Assembly: GCA_033812795.1 (NCBI GenBank)
Contig: JAPXSY010000003.1
Location: 38,562-102,561, forward strand
From: JAPXSY01 sp033812795
Lineage (GTDB): Bacteria; Verrucomicrobiota; Kiritimatiellia; RFP12; UBA1067
Length of the DNA stretch: 64,000 nucleotides
Direction of reading: 5' to 3'
Shown here: in pieces, positions 25,471 to 34,537 of the stretch
Layout: every line of letters begins with the position of its first letter
Numbering within the stretch: position 1 is the stretch's first letter
The notes under the pieces: model-generated
Seen by the model: only the letters and a program-made list of their open reading frames with translations
What the model was told of the DNA's origin: nothing
The model's database searches: none
Translations under genes and position numbers: made by a program

Positions 25471-26553
25471 ATGCGGTGTCCGCGTACTGCGACGCGTCAG
25501 GTTCATGTGGGGTCCGTCGCCATCGGCGGCGGTGCCCCGGTGAGTGTGCAAACCATGGCGAACGCCGATCCGCATGATGCGGAGGCCCTGTTGCGCCAGG
25601 TGTGTGAAGCCGCAGAACTCGGGTGCGACTTGGTGCGTCTGACCGTGCCGGATCACGCGGCGGCCGAAACCTTCAAACAGGTGCGTGCGCGCTCCCCGCT
25701 GCCGCTGGTGGCGGATATTCATTTCGATCACCGGTTGGCGCTGGCGGCGCTGGCGGCTGGCGCGGACGGGTTGCGTATCAACCCCGGTAACATCGGCGGT
25801 CCTGAACGGGTTCGGGCCGTCGTGGCGGCGGCCCGTCCGAACCGCATTCCCATCCGTATCGGTGTGAACGGCGGTTCGCTGGAAAAGGATCTGCTCGCGC
25901 GATACGGCTCCGCGACACCGGAGGCGCTGGTGGAAAGCGCGTTGCGGCATGTGGCGTGGCTCGAGGCCGAGGACTACCGCGAGATGAAAATCTCGGTGAA
26001 GGCCTCTGACGTGCCGCGTACCCTTGCCGCCTACCGCCTGTTGTCGGAACGAACCGATTATCCGCTTCATCTGGGTGTGACGGAGGCTGGCACGTTTCTG
26101 CCCGGAACAGTGCGCTCCTGCGTGGCGCTCGGCACACTCTTGCTGGAGGGTATCGGCGATACGATCCGCGTTTCGCTGACGGATCAGCCGGCCCAAGAGG
26201 TGCGCGTGGGGGTGGAACTCTTACGCAGCGTCGGGTTGCGCGCGCCGGGTGCTTCGGTGACCTCGTGTCCAACATGCGGCCGGACGCGGGTGGACGTGGC
26301 CGGTCTGGCGTTGCGAATCGAAAACCGCCTCGAACGTTTTTACCGCGAACACCCTGACGCGCCGCGGCCGCATGTGGCGGTCATGGGGTGTGTGGTCAAC
26401 GGCCCCGGCGAGGCGAAGGGTGCCGATATCGCTGTGGCCGGGGGCGACGGCGTGTTCGTGCTGTTTGTGCGGGGCGAACGGATCCGAACCCTCCCCGAAG
26501 CGGAGGCGCTGGAGGCGATCGTCCGGCTGGTGACCGAATGGCCCCGCCCGTGA
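25471..26553 (+). CDS. ispG: 4-hydroxy-3-methylbut-2-en-1-yl diphosphate synthase (IspG/GcpE)
   Basis: IspG is the [4Fe-4S] enzyme of the penultimate MEP step. The 360-residue TIM-barrel plus iron-sulfur protein shows VQTMANADPHDAEAL, PLVADIHFDHRLAL, RINPGNIGG, and in the C-terminal domain the three cluster cysteines: TSCPTCGR (two) and VMGCVVNGPGEAKGAD (one) with the conserved Glu after them. It follows rseP by 25 bases. Its 3' end faces the convergent TPR lipoprotein gene across 31 bases. Confidence 0.95.
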   Translation: MRCPRTATRQVHVGSVAIGGGAPVSVQTMANADPHDAEALLRQVCEAAELGCDLVRLTVPDHAAAETFKQVRARSPLPLVADIHFDHRLALAALAAGADGLRINPGNIGGPERVRAVVAAARPNRIPIRIGVNGGSLEKDLLARYGSATPEALVESALRHVAWLEAEDYREMKISVKASDVPRTLAAYRLLSERTDYPLHLGVTEAGTFLPGTVRSCVALGTLLLEGIGDTIRVSLTDQPAQEVRVGVELLRSVGLRAPGASVTSCPTCGRTRVDVAGLALRIENRLERFYREHPDAPRPHVAVMGCVVNGPGEAKGADIAVAGGDGVFVLFVRGERIRTLPEAEALEAIVRLVTEWPRP

Positions 26554-26584
26554 AGGCCGTGCGCCCCGCGCTGATCATCGCCGC

Positions 26585-28165
26585 TTATAGACCGAGCGGC
26601 CGGATCTCTTCTTTCAGCAGTTTCAGGGCCGGCGGGTCATTCTCGGCTTTGATCAGGGCCTTCCTGAAATAGTCTTTGGCCTCTTCGCGCGCTTTGTCCG
26701 CCTCCTCCTTATCTGGAATGGACTCCAACAGCCTGGCGATACGAATGGCGTTGCGTCCGAGAATCCATTCCCGGCTGTGGGAGATGCCCGTAGTCGGATC
26801 GGATTCCTCGTCTTGATCCGTCGCCAGCCAGGCATTCATGAACGCGCGGAAATACGCCACTGCTTCGCGCGGCTTGTTCTGCGCCATGGCACGGTGCGCT
26901 TTGACCTTGGGCAGGGACATGTCGTGCCAGGCTTTATCCTTGCCGGGGATGCCTTGTTCGAGCATGTGGATCGCCTTGTCGTAATCGTTGACAATGAACG
27001 CGCCGTCGAGCACCTTCACTTTCGCCATGTTGACCGTCGCCTCGTTCGTGCAGACCGTCAGCAGGCGTTCGCCCACCGCGCACAGGTTCCGGACCACGTT
27101 GTGGTCCTCGATCGTCTCGTAAAAATACCGCTCGTACAAGTCACCGACCAGAATCGGGGAAACTTTGACGTTGAGCAACACATTGAGCCGCTCCGCCAGG
27201 ACTTTCTTATCGACGGTCATACCCGTGTCCACCCACACGCGGGCGGCATAGTGAACCGATGCCTCCTTGCCCACGGCGTTGAACAAAATCTGTTTAGCGG
27301 CCTGTTGCAACAGATCCGTCTGATTGTTTTTATTCAGGGCGCCGAAAACATTCTTGAGGGTCTGGTGCAGCATCGCGTCCGGCAGTTGCGGCACACAGGC
27401 CGCGAGGGCCTCGACCACGCGTCCCCATTCGCCGGTCAGCACGATACAGCGCAGTTTCAGCGACACGATCAGCGGTTGGTACGAGGGTTGACCGGCGGCA
27501 GCCTTCTCAAAATGGTTCAGCAGGACAAGCGCCTCGCGGTGATTCCCCATATCAATGAACCACTCCAAGGAACGTTGCAGATCCGGCAGAGACTCTTCGG
27601 GCCGGACGAGCGTCAGAAGGGTGTCCAGATCGCTCCGGGCCTGCTCCATGTCCTTGATGCCCAGCGCGGCCGTCAACCGCCGCAGCATCAACCGCCCTCT
27701 CAGCTCTTTCGGGAAAGCCGCGCCGAGATCCAGCAGTCGCGTGCACCAGTCGTTCATCTCGCGGTATGCGTTGCGCTGCTGATGGAAATCGCAAATTTTT
27801 CCGAATACGGCTTGCGCCTGATCCGGTGCTTTTTTCCAAGCTTCAACCACCAGATCAGAGGCCTCCTTCACGCGCTCCAATGAGAGCAGCAGGTTGATTT
27901 TGTGCGCGAAGAAAATCGGCTTGTGTCCAGCAAAACGAGGGTTGGCCAACGCCTCGTCAACCAGAACCAGCGCCTCATCCTGCCGTTCGTAGGAATAATC
28001 CTGAATACGCAGGGACGTCTGCTCCACTTCATGCTTGAGGTACGCCTCGCGTTCGGCGGCTCTTTTCGCGGAAGGTTTGCAGCCGGAGGAAACGAGAAAC
28101 AGAAGGAAGGGGAGGGCGATGACGCAACGTCGGGCGAGTTGCTTGGTTTGCCATTGGTTTCGCAT
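26585..28165 (-). CDS. TPR-rich lipoprotein, unknown function
   Basis: The 526-residue protein starts with a hydrophobic stretch and lipobox (IALPFLLFLVSSGC), followed by KPSAKRAAEREAYLKHEVEQ, a charged linker helix. The rest is all-helical with TPR-like spacing: EALVLVDEALANPRFAG, REALVLLNHFEKAAAGQPSY, and near the C-terminus KVKAHRAMAQNKPREAVAYFRAF. It is likely a periplasm-facing scaffold. It has its own promoter (TTGCCC-N18-TATACT) and a GATAAGGAG ribosome binding site. I cannot assign a partner. Confidence 0.8.
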   Translation of the reverse strand: MRNQWQTKQLARRCVIALPFLLFLVSSGCKPSAKRAAEREAYLKHEVEQTSLRIQDYSYERQDEALVLVDEALANPRFAGHKPIFFAHKINLLLSLERVKEASDLVVEAWKKAPDQAQAVFGKICDFHQQRNAYREMNDWCTRLLDLGAAFPKELRGRLMLRRLTAALGIKDMEQARSDLDTLLTLVRPEESLPDLQRSLEWFIDMGNHREALVLLNHFEKAAAGQPSYQPLIVSLKLRCIVLTGEWGRVVEALAACVPQLPDAMLHQTLKNVFGALNKNNQTDLLQQAAKQILFNAVGKEASVHYAARVWVDTGMTVDKKVLAERLNVLLNVKVSPILVGDLYERYFYETIEDHNVVRNLCAVGERLLTVCTNEATVNMAKVKVLDGAFIVNDYDKAIHMLEQGIPGKDKAWHDMSLPKVKAHRAMAQNKPREAVAYFRAFMNAWLATDQDEESDPTTGISHSREWILGRNAIRIARLLESIPDKEEADKAREEAKDYFRKALIKAENDPPALKLLKEEIRPLGL

Positions 28166-28202
28166 GTCGAATCTCCTTATCAGATAACCCAGAAACGGGC
28201 AC

Positions 28203-28232
28203 AGTATAAACGGAATACCTTTTATTGGGCAA
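28203..28232 (-). promoter_or_regulatory. Promoter of the TPR lipoprotein gene
   Basis: On the minus strand, TTGCCC, 18 bases, TATACT. The -10 box lies 37 bases before the ATG. Confidence 0.6.
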
Positions 28233-28249
28233 CCGTTTGTTTGGATTCC

Positions 28250-30694
28250 TCAACGGATCGGACCCCGTTCCGGCGAATAGGTTTCGGGTGTCCGCACAAC
28301 CGTTGCTTTTTCGCGGGTGTCACGGCCCTTGTCCGTCAGCGGCACGTCCACATCGTAAACCGTGGTCTGCATCAGGAGGGTGTCCGCCGCGCGACGGCTC
28401 ACCCCGACACCGAATCGGGATCCCGAAATCCAGTTTTTTTGGAACGTGGCGGCGCGGATGCGTTCGGGGCCCGGACTTCCGCTCCCTGCCGCAGTGCCCA
28501 GGTCGCTGGGGATCACACTGATGCCCGCCTGAACGTTGTCCCATCCGCCGCCCCAAGTCCAGTTCGCCCCGTACTGGGCACCGCTGAAAGGGGTCACGTT
28601 CTGAATCTCATTGGCGATGAACCGGTTGGCGAAATTGGCCCAAGGCACTCCGTTGCGTTCTTCCAGTGGCAGACGTCCGCCCACAGCGCAGAAGAGTCCG
28701 CCGCCGTCATGCACACGGCAATCACGGATGAGGTTAAAAAAGTCGGGTGCCGTTTGGTGATGCATCGGGTCGGCGTTCTGCCGATCGTCATGTGTTTTGA
28801 ACGTAATGCCCAGAGTGCGGGCGCAGAGGTGACGGTCGATGATGCAGTTGATCGCGCCCGCACCGTAAATGTACAAGCCCTTGCCGCAATCGGTCTCTTG
28901 GTTGTTGACGAAAACGGTGTCGATCAGGCCGTTCATCATCACGACCACGCTGGAGGCGTCTGGCGGGACACGCCACGGCGTTTCCGGGTACAGGACACGT
29001 TGGGCCGGATCGGCTGCACGGACTCGCCGCCATTGGCCGATCCCGCGCCCGCCCGCGATCACAACGAAACGGCCCACGCACATCTCGGCCGTGGCGGGAG
29101 CCCCCCGCGCCGTTGGCCAGCGCGCAATCCGGACATGCGTGGGAGTGGCCTCCTCCACCGCACTCTCACCCAAATAACCCGCCCCCTCAACCAGATACGT
29201 CTCGCCCGCATTCTCACCCAGAACAGTTCGTTCCACCGTGTTGCCGGCAATGAAATTACGGTAGTTGACGCCGAAATGGGTCTGCATCACCAGACCGCGG
29301 GTGTCACCGGAGAGGAGGTTGTCTTCGAAGATCACCTGTTCCGCACCCCAGAATTTGAAACCGTGGCCGCGCCAGCGCCGATCGGTGATGAAACGGTTTT
29401 GCGAAAACAGGCTGTCCTCGACCTTGCGTTCGCAACTGCACGCTCCCGGTCCGTAGGTCTCACAACGCACCATGCTGAAGCGGCGCGCTTTGACGATGTT
29501 GAGCGGCCGGGCACAGTAGGGGTGCGTGGGGGACAGTCCGAAATCCTGTTGGGTTTCAAGCCGGACCCGGTAGAGCGAGACGTCTTCGGACCACAGCGGA
29601 TCACGGCCGACACGCAGTGCCGAACCGAGCGCGGGCATGAACCGTAAGGTCAGATCACGCAAAGCAAACCGGCGCATCCCCCATAACAGATCCTTTCCAT
29701 CAAAAACGGGTCGGGTTTGTGTCAACGCAAATGGATCCACGCACGGTTCTTGTCGATTGGCGATCACACTCTGGCGCATGCCCGCGCCCTGGATCACCAC
29801 GTCTTCCGGGATGTTGAGGGTTCGGGAGATTGCGTACGTTCCGGCCGGCAAAAAAAGCGTGCCGCCGGGTGCGGTTTGACGGAGCGCAGCCTCCAAGGCC
29901 GCCGTGTCATCCGCGAGCCCATCGCCGACCGCCCCGTGCTCGCGCACCGAAACGACCGGCCGTGACGACGGTTTTTGGGCGACGGTCAGACGCAACGGGC
30001 TGGACCATCCGTACTCCGCACCGTGACGACCATGGACAAACACCTCGTATTCGCCTTCGGCCAGCGACTCCGGTAGCCAGACGCAGAGTGACCAACGTTC
30101 CGTGTGTCCGTCCTCATGATGCTGGGCAGCGCGGGCGAGATGCACCATTTGCGTGGAACCCACCGGCCGTAACAAGACATGGGCAGAGGGCAGGAGCCAA
30201 CCCCAGGCGAAGGTTCTGCCGAAAATTCGGATCGGCTCTCCTGGCGCCTGGCGCTGCGGATACAACCATTGCGCCTGTGGACGGTTGATGAGAATCGGAC
30301 GGCCCCACCCTGATTCGTCCCCGACCCAGACGGCGGAGGTGAGTGGAGCGCACACCCACGATTGCGGCAGACAGCGGAACAGCACTTGCAGGAAGACCTC
30401 TCCCTGTCCCACGATCTCACACTCCTGCGCCTCCGGCGGTGGTGTGTCAGGAAGATCGGGCGGACGGCCGATCGCCTTCGCGAACCTAAGCGGATCCTGC
30501 GGCTTCCGCATATCGTATCCGCCGAGCGCCAAAGCCTTGACGCGTGTCCGGCCGGGAACGAACCCGTGTCCGACGATCACGGCCACTTCACTGTTGCACG
30601 CCGGCTCGGTGATGAGGTTGATCTCCGGAAGGGCGGATGCGGTTGTCCGACACAGGATGTAAAACAAGAGCGGGATCAGGAGGCAACGCATCAT
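28250..30694 (-). CDS. Secreted right-handed beta-helix (pectate-lyase-3-like) protein
   Basis: The 814-residue protein has a signal peptide (MRCLLIPLLFYILCRTTASA). After an N-terminal beta-sandwich region it shows the pectate-lyase-superfamily entry motif VSVREHGAVGDGLADDTAALEAALRQ, then GGTLFLPAGTYAISRTLNIPEDVVIQGAG, and many coils (NVTFR/IIDRH/NLIRDCRVHDGG). Such proteins bind or cleave acidic or complex polysaccharides. I chose the ATG seven bases after AAAGGAG; the next ATG is three bases later. The gene follows thiE by 37 bases on the same strand, so it may be read from the phosphatase-thiE transcript despite an unrelated function. Confidence 0.83.
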   Translation of the reverse strand: MMRCLLIPLLFYILCRTTASALPEINLITEPACNSEVAVIVGHGFVPGRTRVKALALGGYDMRKPQDPLRFAKAIGRPPDLPDTPPPEAQECEIVGQGEVFLQVLFRCLPQSWVCAPLTSAVWVGDESGWGRPILINRPQAQWLYPQRQAPGEPIRIFGRTFAWGWLLPSAHVLLRPVGSTQMVHLARAAQHHEDGHTERWSLCVWLPESLAEGEYEVFVHGRHGAEYGWSSPLRLTVAQKPSSRPVVSVREHGAVGDGLADDTAALEAALRQTAPGGTLFLPAGTYAISRTLNIPEDVVIQGAGMRQSVIANRQEPCVDPFALTQTRPVFDGKDLLWGMRRFALRDLTLRFMPALGSALRVGRDPLWSEDVSLYRVRLETQQDFGLSPTHPYCARPLNIVKARRFSMVRCETYGPGACSCERKVEDSLFSQNRFITDRRWRGHGFKFWGAEQVIFEDNLLSGDTRGLVMQTHFGVNYRNFIAGNTVERTVLGENAGETYLVEGAGYLGESAVEEATPTHVRIARWPTARGAPATAEMCVGRFVVIAGGRGIGQWRRVRAADPAQRVLYPETPWRVPPDASSVVVMMNGLIDTVFVNNQETDCGKGLYIYGAGAINCIIDRHLCARTLGITFKTHDDRQNADPMHHQTAPDFFNLIRDCRVHDGGGLFCAVGGRLPLEERNGVPWANFANRFIANEIQNVTPFSGAQYGANWTWGGGWDNVQAGISVIPSDLGTAAGSGSPGPERIRAATFQKNWISGSRFGVGVSRRAADTLLMQTTVYDVDVPLTDKGRDTREKATVVRTPETYSPERGPIR

Positions 30695-30731
30695 CAGGAA
30701 ACTCCTTTCGTATTCACGGGACATGGAGAGA

Positions 30732-31358
30732 TCAAGGTTGGGCCGCCTGCCAAATGTCTTGCAGACGGCGGATGGCGTCAAAGGGGGCCGGGGCCTGGCA
30801 CACATACCGCACCACGGCGAAATTCACCGCGCCAGCCCGCAGCACTTCCGGTAACCTGTCGGCATCGATGCCGCCAATCGCAACGGTTGTGAAAGGCGCC
30901 GCACGGATGATCGCGCCAGCCTGTTCCGGCCCCAATGTGGCGTCGGGGACCTCTTTGGTCGGCGTCGCGAAAACCGGTCCCACGCCGCAGTAATCGGGGG
31001 CGACCTTGATGGCGGAGCGCGCCTGTTCCGGGGTATGTGTGGAGAGGCCAAAGTGACGCAGGACGGGATAACGGCGGCGCGCCTCGGGCAGGGGCATGTC
31101 ATCTTGGCCGAGGTGCACACCATCCGCCTCGGCCTCTGCCGCCAGTTCGGGATCGTCGTTTACAATCAGGCGCGTGGAGGTGCCGCGGGTGATGGTGCGC
31201 AGATTGTGCGCCGTGGCCAAAATTGCGGCCCGGTCACACTTTTTCCGGCGTAATTGGATGTAGCGCAGTTCGGCCGCCACAGCGGCTTCAGCACAGCGCT
31301 CGTATGAGGTCACGGGGTCGGTGATCACAAGATACAGGCCAAAACGTTCGATCAGCAT
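30732..31358 (-). CDS. thiE: Thiamine-phosphate synthase
   Basis: ThiE couples the thiazole and pyrimidine phosphates to thiamine phosphate. The 208-residue TIM barrel has LRYIQLRRK, TRLIVNDDPELAAEAEADGVHLGQDDMP, LRHFGLSTHTPEQA, YCGVGPVFATPTK, and FTTVAIGGIDADRLPEVLRAGA, all of the family's phosphate and substrate loops. GGAG precedes the chosen ATG by five bases; longer in-frame starts lack a ribosome site and run into the phosphatase gene. No thiamine riboswitch is visible upstream. Confidence 0.94.
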   Translation of the reverse strand: MLIERFGLYLVITDPVTSYERCAEAAVAAELRYIQLRRKKCDRAAILATAHNLRTITRGTSTRLIVNDDPELAAEAEADGVHLGQDDMPLPEARRRYPVLRHFGLSTHTPEQARSAIKVAPDYCGVGPVFATPTKEVPDATLGPEQAGAIIRAAPFTTVAIGGIDADRLPEVLRAGAVNFAVVRYVCQAPAPFDAIRRLQDIWQAAQP

Positions 31359-31372
31359 ACAGTCTCCGGAAC

Positions 31373-32074
31373 TCAATGGATAAACGGGTGGGACGCATCG
31401 ACCTCGGTGTGCGACGGAAGGCATGGGTGGCACGCCCAAGGATCTTGACCGTGCTGGATCAATGCGAACCCGTGCAGAAACCCGACCCACTCCTCCGCCG
31501 TGTAAGAGCAGAGCCGCAGGGCGGTGAGAATAGCGGCCACGAAGATATCGTGACTGACAAAAAGAACGAAGGGTACGGTCATTTGCGTAATCATCCACTC
31601 CAGCGTCTGTTCCGTGGCGGTCATGAGCGGTGCCGAGTGGAGGGCGTTCCCCTTCTTCAGATACTCCAACATGTAAGCCATGTATCCCTGCTGACGCATG
31701 ATCTCCTGCACCGCGTAGGGGTCACGGTAAAAAAAACCGCGCACACCCAGCGGGTCCGCATCTTCCACCTGCGGTTCGGGAACCCCCATGCCCTCGGCGA
31801 TATGCCGTGCGGTCAGACGACAGCGTTGCATCGGACTTGCCAAAAGCCGCACGTCCGGGGCACCCGCCAACATCGCGCCCGCCTCACGCGCCACGGCGAC
31901 CCCACGGGGGGTCAGCCCGAGATGTCGGCCGAAATCCTTATCGTCCGAACGGATGGGCGGGCGTTCGGAATGGCGGATGAACAGGGCGACACGGCCACCG
32001 CGCTCCAGCGCGGCCCGAACGTCACCGAAGTCGAGGAGGGAGGAAGACAACGTCATCGTCATACGTTTATTCAT
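31373..32074 (-). CDS. Histidine phosphatase family protein
   Basis: The 233-residue protein carries the family's catalytic motif, here LFIRHSERPP (phospho-His in RHxxR), and the second-half motif VLFVSHDIFVAAIL with the second His. The middle part (LLASPMQRCRLTARHIAEGM) matches phosphoglycerate-mutase-like phosphatases. The substrate cannot be told. The ATG chosen lies in the last codons of the MacB relic (TATGAATAA), and no ribosome site precedes it, so it may depend on translation of the remnant reading frame. The product overlaps no other functional gene, and thiE follows after 14 bases. Confidence 0.85.
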   Translation of the reverse strand: MNKRMTMTLSSSLLDFGDVRAALERGGRVALFIRHSERPPIRSDDKDFGRHLGLTPRGVAVAREAGAMLAGAPDVRLLASPMQRCRLTARHIAEGMGVPEPQVEDADPLGVRGFFYRDPYAVQEIMRQQGYMAYMLEYLKKGNALHSAPLMTATEQTLEWMITQMTVPFVLFVSHDIFVAAILTALRLCSYTAEEWVGFLHGFALIQHGQDPWACHPCLPSHTEVDASHPFIH

Positions 32075-32382
32075 AACGGAGGCAATCAATGGGATTGAGA
32101 CGGGAGGCGCGGAGGGCGGGATAAAAACCGAAGGTGCCAGCCAATACACCGATCAGACCGCCAACCGTGGAGAGCACCACGGCTTCCGGGAAAGACCATG
32201 ATGATGTTGTTCCCGATACTGCTGATTTCGCGGACCATCATGGCCTGCGCGCCTTGGCCGCTGGCCACGACAGCAATGAGCGCCGCAATGCCGACAATGA
32301 TGCCCAGCGCGGTCAGCAGCGAACGCGTTTTGTTGCGGAAGATGGCCCGCAGCGCCACTTTCAGGATCATGAAAAAGGTCAT
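32067..32382 (-). pseudogene. macB: MacB-type ABC permease with large internal deletions and a frameshift
   Basis: Codons 1-66 from the ATG give MILKVALRAIFRNKTR, LLTALGIIVGIAALIAVV, IGNNIIMVFPGS, the start of a MacB/FtsX permease. At ~32186 homology jumps to another frame, which reads EAVVLSTVGGLIGVLAG then TFGFYPALRASRLNPIDCLRYE and stops, the family's extreme C-terminus. The periplasmic domain, most transmembrane helices and ~280 residues are missing. A second deletion lies between VLAG and TFGF. A promoter-like TTCCAT-N17-TATGAT remains upstream. No MacB ATPase lies next to it. Not functional as a permease. Confidence 0.85.
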
Positions 32383-32419
32383 GGGATGGCGTGAGTCCGG
32401 TTTGTGTCTTAAAGCAATT

Positions 32420-32448
32420 ATCATACACCACTTGGAAGCCTCATGGAA
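32420..32448 (-). promoter_or_regulatory. Promoter in front of the MacB relic
   Basis: On the minus strand, TTCCAT, 17 bases, TATGAT, ending 37 bases before the relic's ATG. It now probably drives the phosphatase and thiE. Confidence 0.35.
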
Positions 32449-32489
32449 GAACGGAACGGGATCGATTTCCGCAGAAAACTGCTGGATGC

Positions 32490-32518
32490 TTGCCCTGTGC
32501 CGTGACAATCGATATACT
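32490..32518 (+). promoter_or_regulatory. Promoter of the ABC ATPase gene
   Basis: TTGCCC, 17 bases, TATACT. It lies in the divergent region between the MacB relic and the ATPase gene. Confidence 0.6.
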
Positions 32519-32572
32519 TAAACCACAAAAGCTAGGTTGGCTATGGGGCTACGGGAAGGGTCGGAGCGGGAC

Positions 32573-33661
32573 ATGGCAGTCGGGGTCGAAACGCAAGGGA
32601 TCATGAAAACGTTCGGGGCAGTTCGCGCACTGGACGGGGTCAGCGTGTCGATCCGTCCGGGCGAGCTGTTCTTTCTGTTGGGCCCCAGCGGATGCGGCAA
32701 GACTACGCTGCTCCGCTGTCTCGCCGGATTTCACACTCCGGATGAGGGGCGGATTTTTTTCGGGACGCAGGATGTGACCGACCTGCCGCCGCATGCGCGC
32801 AATACCGGAATGATGTTTCAGAGTTACGCGCTGTGGCCGCACATGACCTTGGCGGAGAACGTCGCCTTCGGTCTGGAGATGCGGAAGCGGCCCCGCGCGG
32901 AAATCCGCGCGCGCGTGGCAGCGGCGCTCGAACTCGTGCATCTGGCAGACCGCGCCAAAGCGCGTCCCAACCTGCTTTCCGGCGGTCAGCAGCAGCGCGT
33001 CGCGCTGGCACGCGCGCTGGTGGTGGAGCCGCAGTGCCTGTTGCTGGACGAGCCGCTCTCGAATCTCGACGCGAAATTGCGCCTGGAGATGCGCGAAGAG
33101 ATCCGGCGCATCTGCAAAGCGGCTGGGACCACCGCCGTGTATGTGACGCATGACCAGAAAGAGGCGCTTTCCATCGCCGACCGGATTGCGGTGATGCGGG
33201 ACGGTCGCATCGAGCAGATCGGAACGCCCGAGGAGATTTACCGTCATCCCGCCACGCGGTTCGTGGCGGGGTTCATCGGTGAAGGCCATTTCCTCACGGG
33301 CCGCATTGAGTCCGTTTCGGAAACCGAGGGGGTGCAGGTCGCGACGCGGATCGGGCTGTTCCAAGCCCGCCGCGCACCGGGAGGGATTCGGACAGGCGAG
33401 GAGGTGACGGTCTGTTTGCGTCCCGAAACGCTGCGGTTCGGTGTGCCGCCGCACGCCGGAATGAACCGGATGCGCGGCCGCTACCGTGCGAGTGTTTATC
33501 TAGGCGAGATGGCCCGGCATGAGATTGATTTGGGTCCGGAGGACGGACCGTGTGAGGTGCTGACGGCGTTTCAGTTGAACCCTCCCGGCGGAACGGACCG
33601 GACAGGTGACCCGGCAGAGGTCTGGGTGGCGCCGGACGAGGTGATTGTGACACGCGGCTGA
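32573..33661 (+). CDS. ABC transporter ATP-binding protein (carbohydrate/polyamine importer type)
   Basis: The 362-residue protein has Walker A (GPSGCGKTT), Q-loop (MMFQSYALWPHMT), signature LSGGQQQR, Walker B (LLLDEPLSNLD) and H-loop (VTHDQKEAL), followed by a C-terminal TOBE-like region (RGRYRASVYLGE). This is the MalK/UgpC/PotA class that energises sugar, glycerol-phosphate or polyamine importers. No permease or binding protein lies in this window, so it is an orphan ATPase that must serve partners encoded elsewhere. GGAG lies six bases before the ATG. The next three genes suggest a sugar substrate. Confidence 0.9.
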   Translation: MAVGVETQGIMKTFGAVRALDGVSVSIRPGELFFLLGPSGCGKTTLLRCLAGFHTPDEGRIFFGTQDVTDLPPHARNTGMMFQSYALWPHMTLAENVAFGLEMRKRPRAEIRARVAAALELVHLADRAKARPNLLSGGQQQRVALARALVVEPQCLLLDEPLSNLDAKLRLEMREEIRRICKAAGTTAVYVTHDQKEALSIADRIAVMRDGRIEQIGTPEEIYRHPATRFVAGFIGEGHFLTGRIESVSETEGVQVATRIGLFQARRAPGGIRTGEEVTVCLRPETLRFGVPPHAGMNRMRGRYRASVYLGEMARHEIDLGPEDGPCEVLTAFQLNPPGGTDRTGDPAEVWVAPDEVIVTRG

Positions 33662-33700
33662 AACGCAGCGGGCAGAAAGAGGGGAAAGGTCAGAACGAAA

Positions 33701-34486
33701 ATGAGTGAGAAAATGGTCGCGTTGGCGATGGCGGCACATCCGGATGATATCGAGTTCATGATGAGCGGAACGCTGCTTTTGCTGAAACAGGCCGGCGCGG
33801 AGATCCATATCTGCAATCTGGCCAACGGCTGCTACGGTTCACAGGTTTACGGCAAAGAGGAAGCGGCGCGCGTGCGGGCATTGGAGGCGCAGGAAGCGGC
33901 ACGCGTGGCCGGCGCGGTCTGGCATCCGTCACTCTTCGACGATGTGGGGCTTTTCTATAATGCCGATTCGCTAGCCAAGGCTTCCGCCGTGTTCCGCAAG
34001 GTCTGCCCCGACATCCTGCTGACACTCTCGCTTTACGATTACATGGAAGACCACGAGTATGCGTCGCGCCTTGCGGCGTCCGCCGCATTCAACCGTTGTC
34101 TGCCCAGCTACGTGACAGATCCGCCGCTGCCGTCTACCAACAAGCCGGTGGCGGTCTATCATTCGTTGCCGCACAGCCTGATGGACATGCTGTGCAGACC
34201 GGTTGAGCCGGAGTTCTGCATCGACATCGGAAGCGTGATGGAGGTGAAGCGCGAGATGCTGGCTTGTCACACCAGTCAGCGCGAATGGCTCGATGCGACG
34301 CAGGGCATGGGCTCGTATGTGGAGAGTATGGCGGATGCGGCCCGCGAAGTCGGCAGACGGTATGGCGGCTGCGAATTCGCAGAGGGCTGGCGTCGGCATA
34401 GTCACATGGGGTACTGTGCGCCGGACTTCGCGCCGTTGGAGACGGCGCTGGCCCCGCTGTTGCGGTGTGTCGCGCCGTCAACGTGA
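33701..34486 (+). CDS. PIG-L family deacetylase
   Basis: The 261-residue protein has the zinc motif AHPDDIE at residues 12-18 and the second motif MEDHEYASRL near 108. The family removes acetyl groups from GlcNAc-containing molecules (for example GlcNAc-PI, bacillithiol or mycothiol precursors, chitobiose). Following an ABC ATPase and preceding a NagB-like isomerase, it could deacetylate a GlcNAc-containing sugar during uptake catabolism. It starts 39 bases after the ATPase. Confidence 0.88.
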   Translation: MSEKMVALAMAAHPDDIEFMMSGTLLLLKQAGAEIHICNLANGCYGSQVYGKEEAARVRALEAQEAARVAGAVWHPSLFDDVGLFYNADSLAKASAVFRKVCPDILLTLSLYDYMEDHEYASRLAASAAFNRCLPSYVTDPPLPSTNKPVAVYHSLPHSLMDMLCRPVEPEFCIDIGSVMEVKREMLACHTSQREWLDATQGMGSYVESMADAAREVGRRYGGCEFAEGWRRHSHMGYCAPDFAPLETALAPLLRCVAPST

Positions 34487-34537
34487 CGGGTAGGTGAGAA
34501 CTTCAACAACCAAAACGGAAGAAAGAGAGGAAATGAC

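Noticed and set aside
30695..30805. Longer start for the beta-helix protein
   Set aside because: The signal peptide and the AAAGGAG site fit the ATG at 30694; the extension is not hydrophobic and has no ribosome site.
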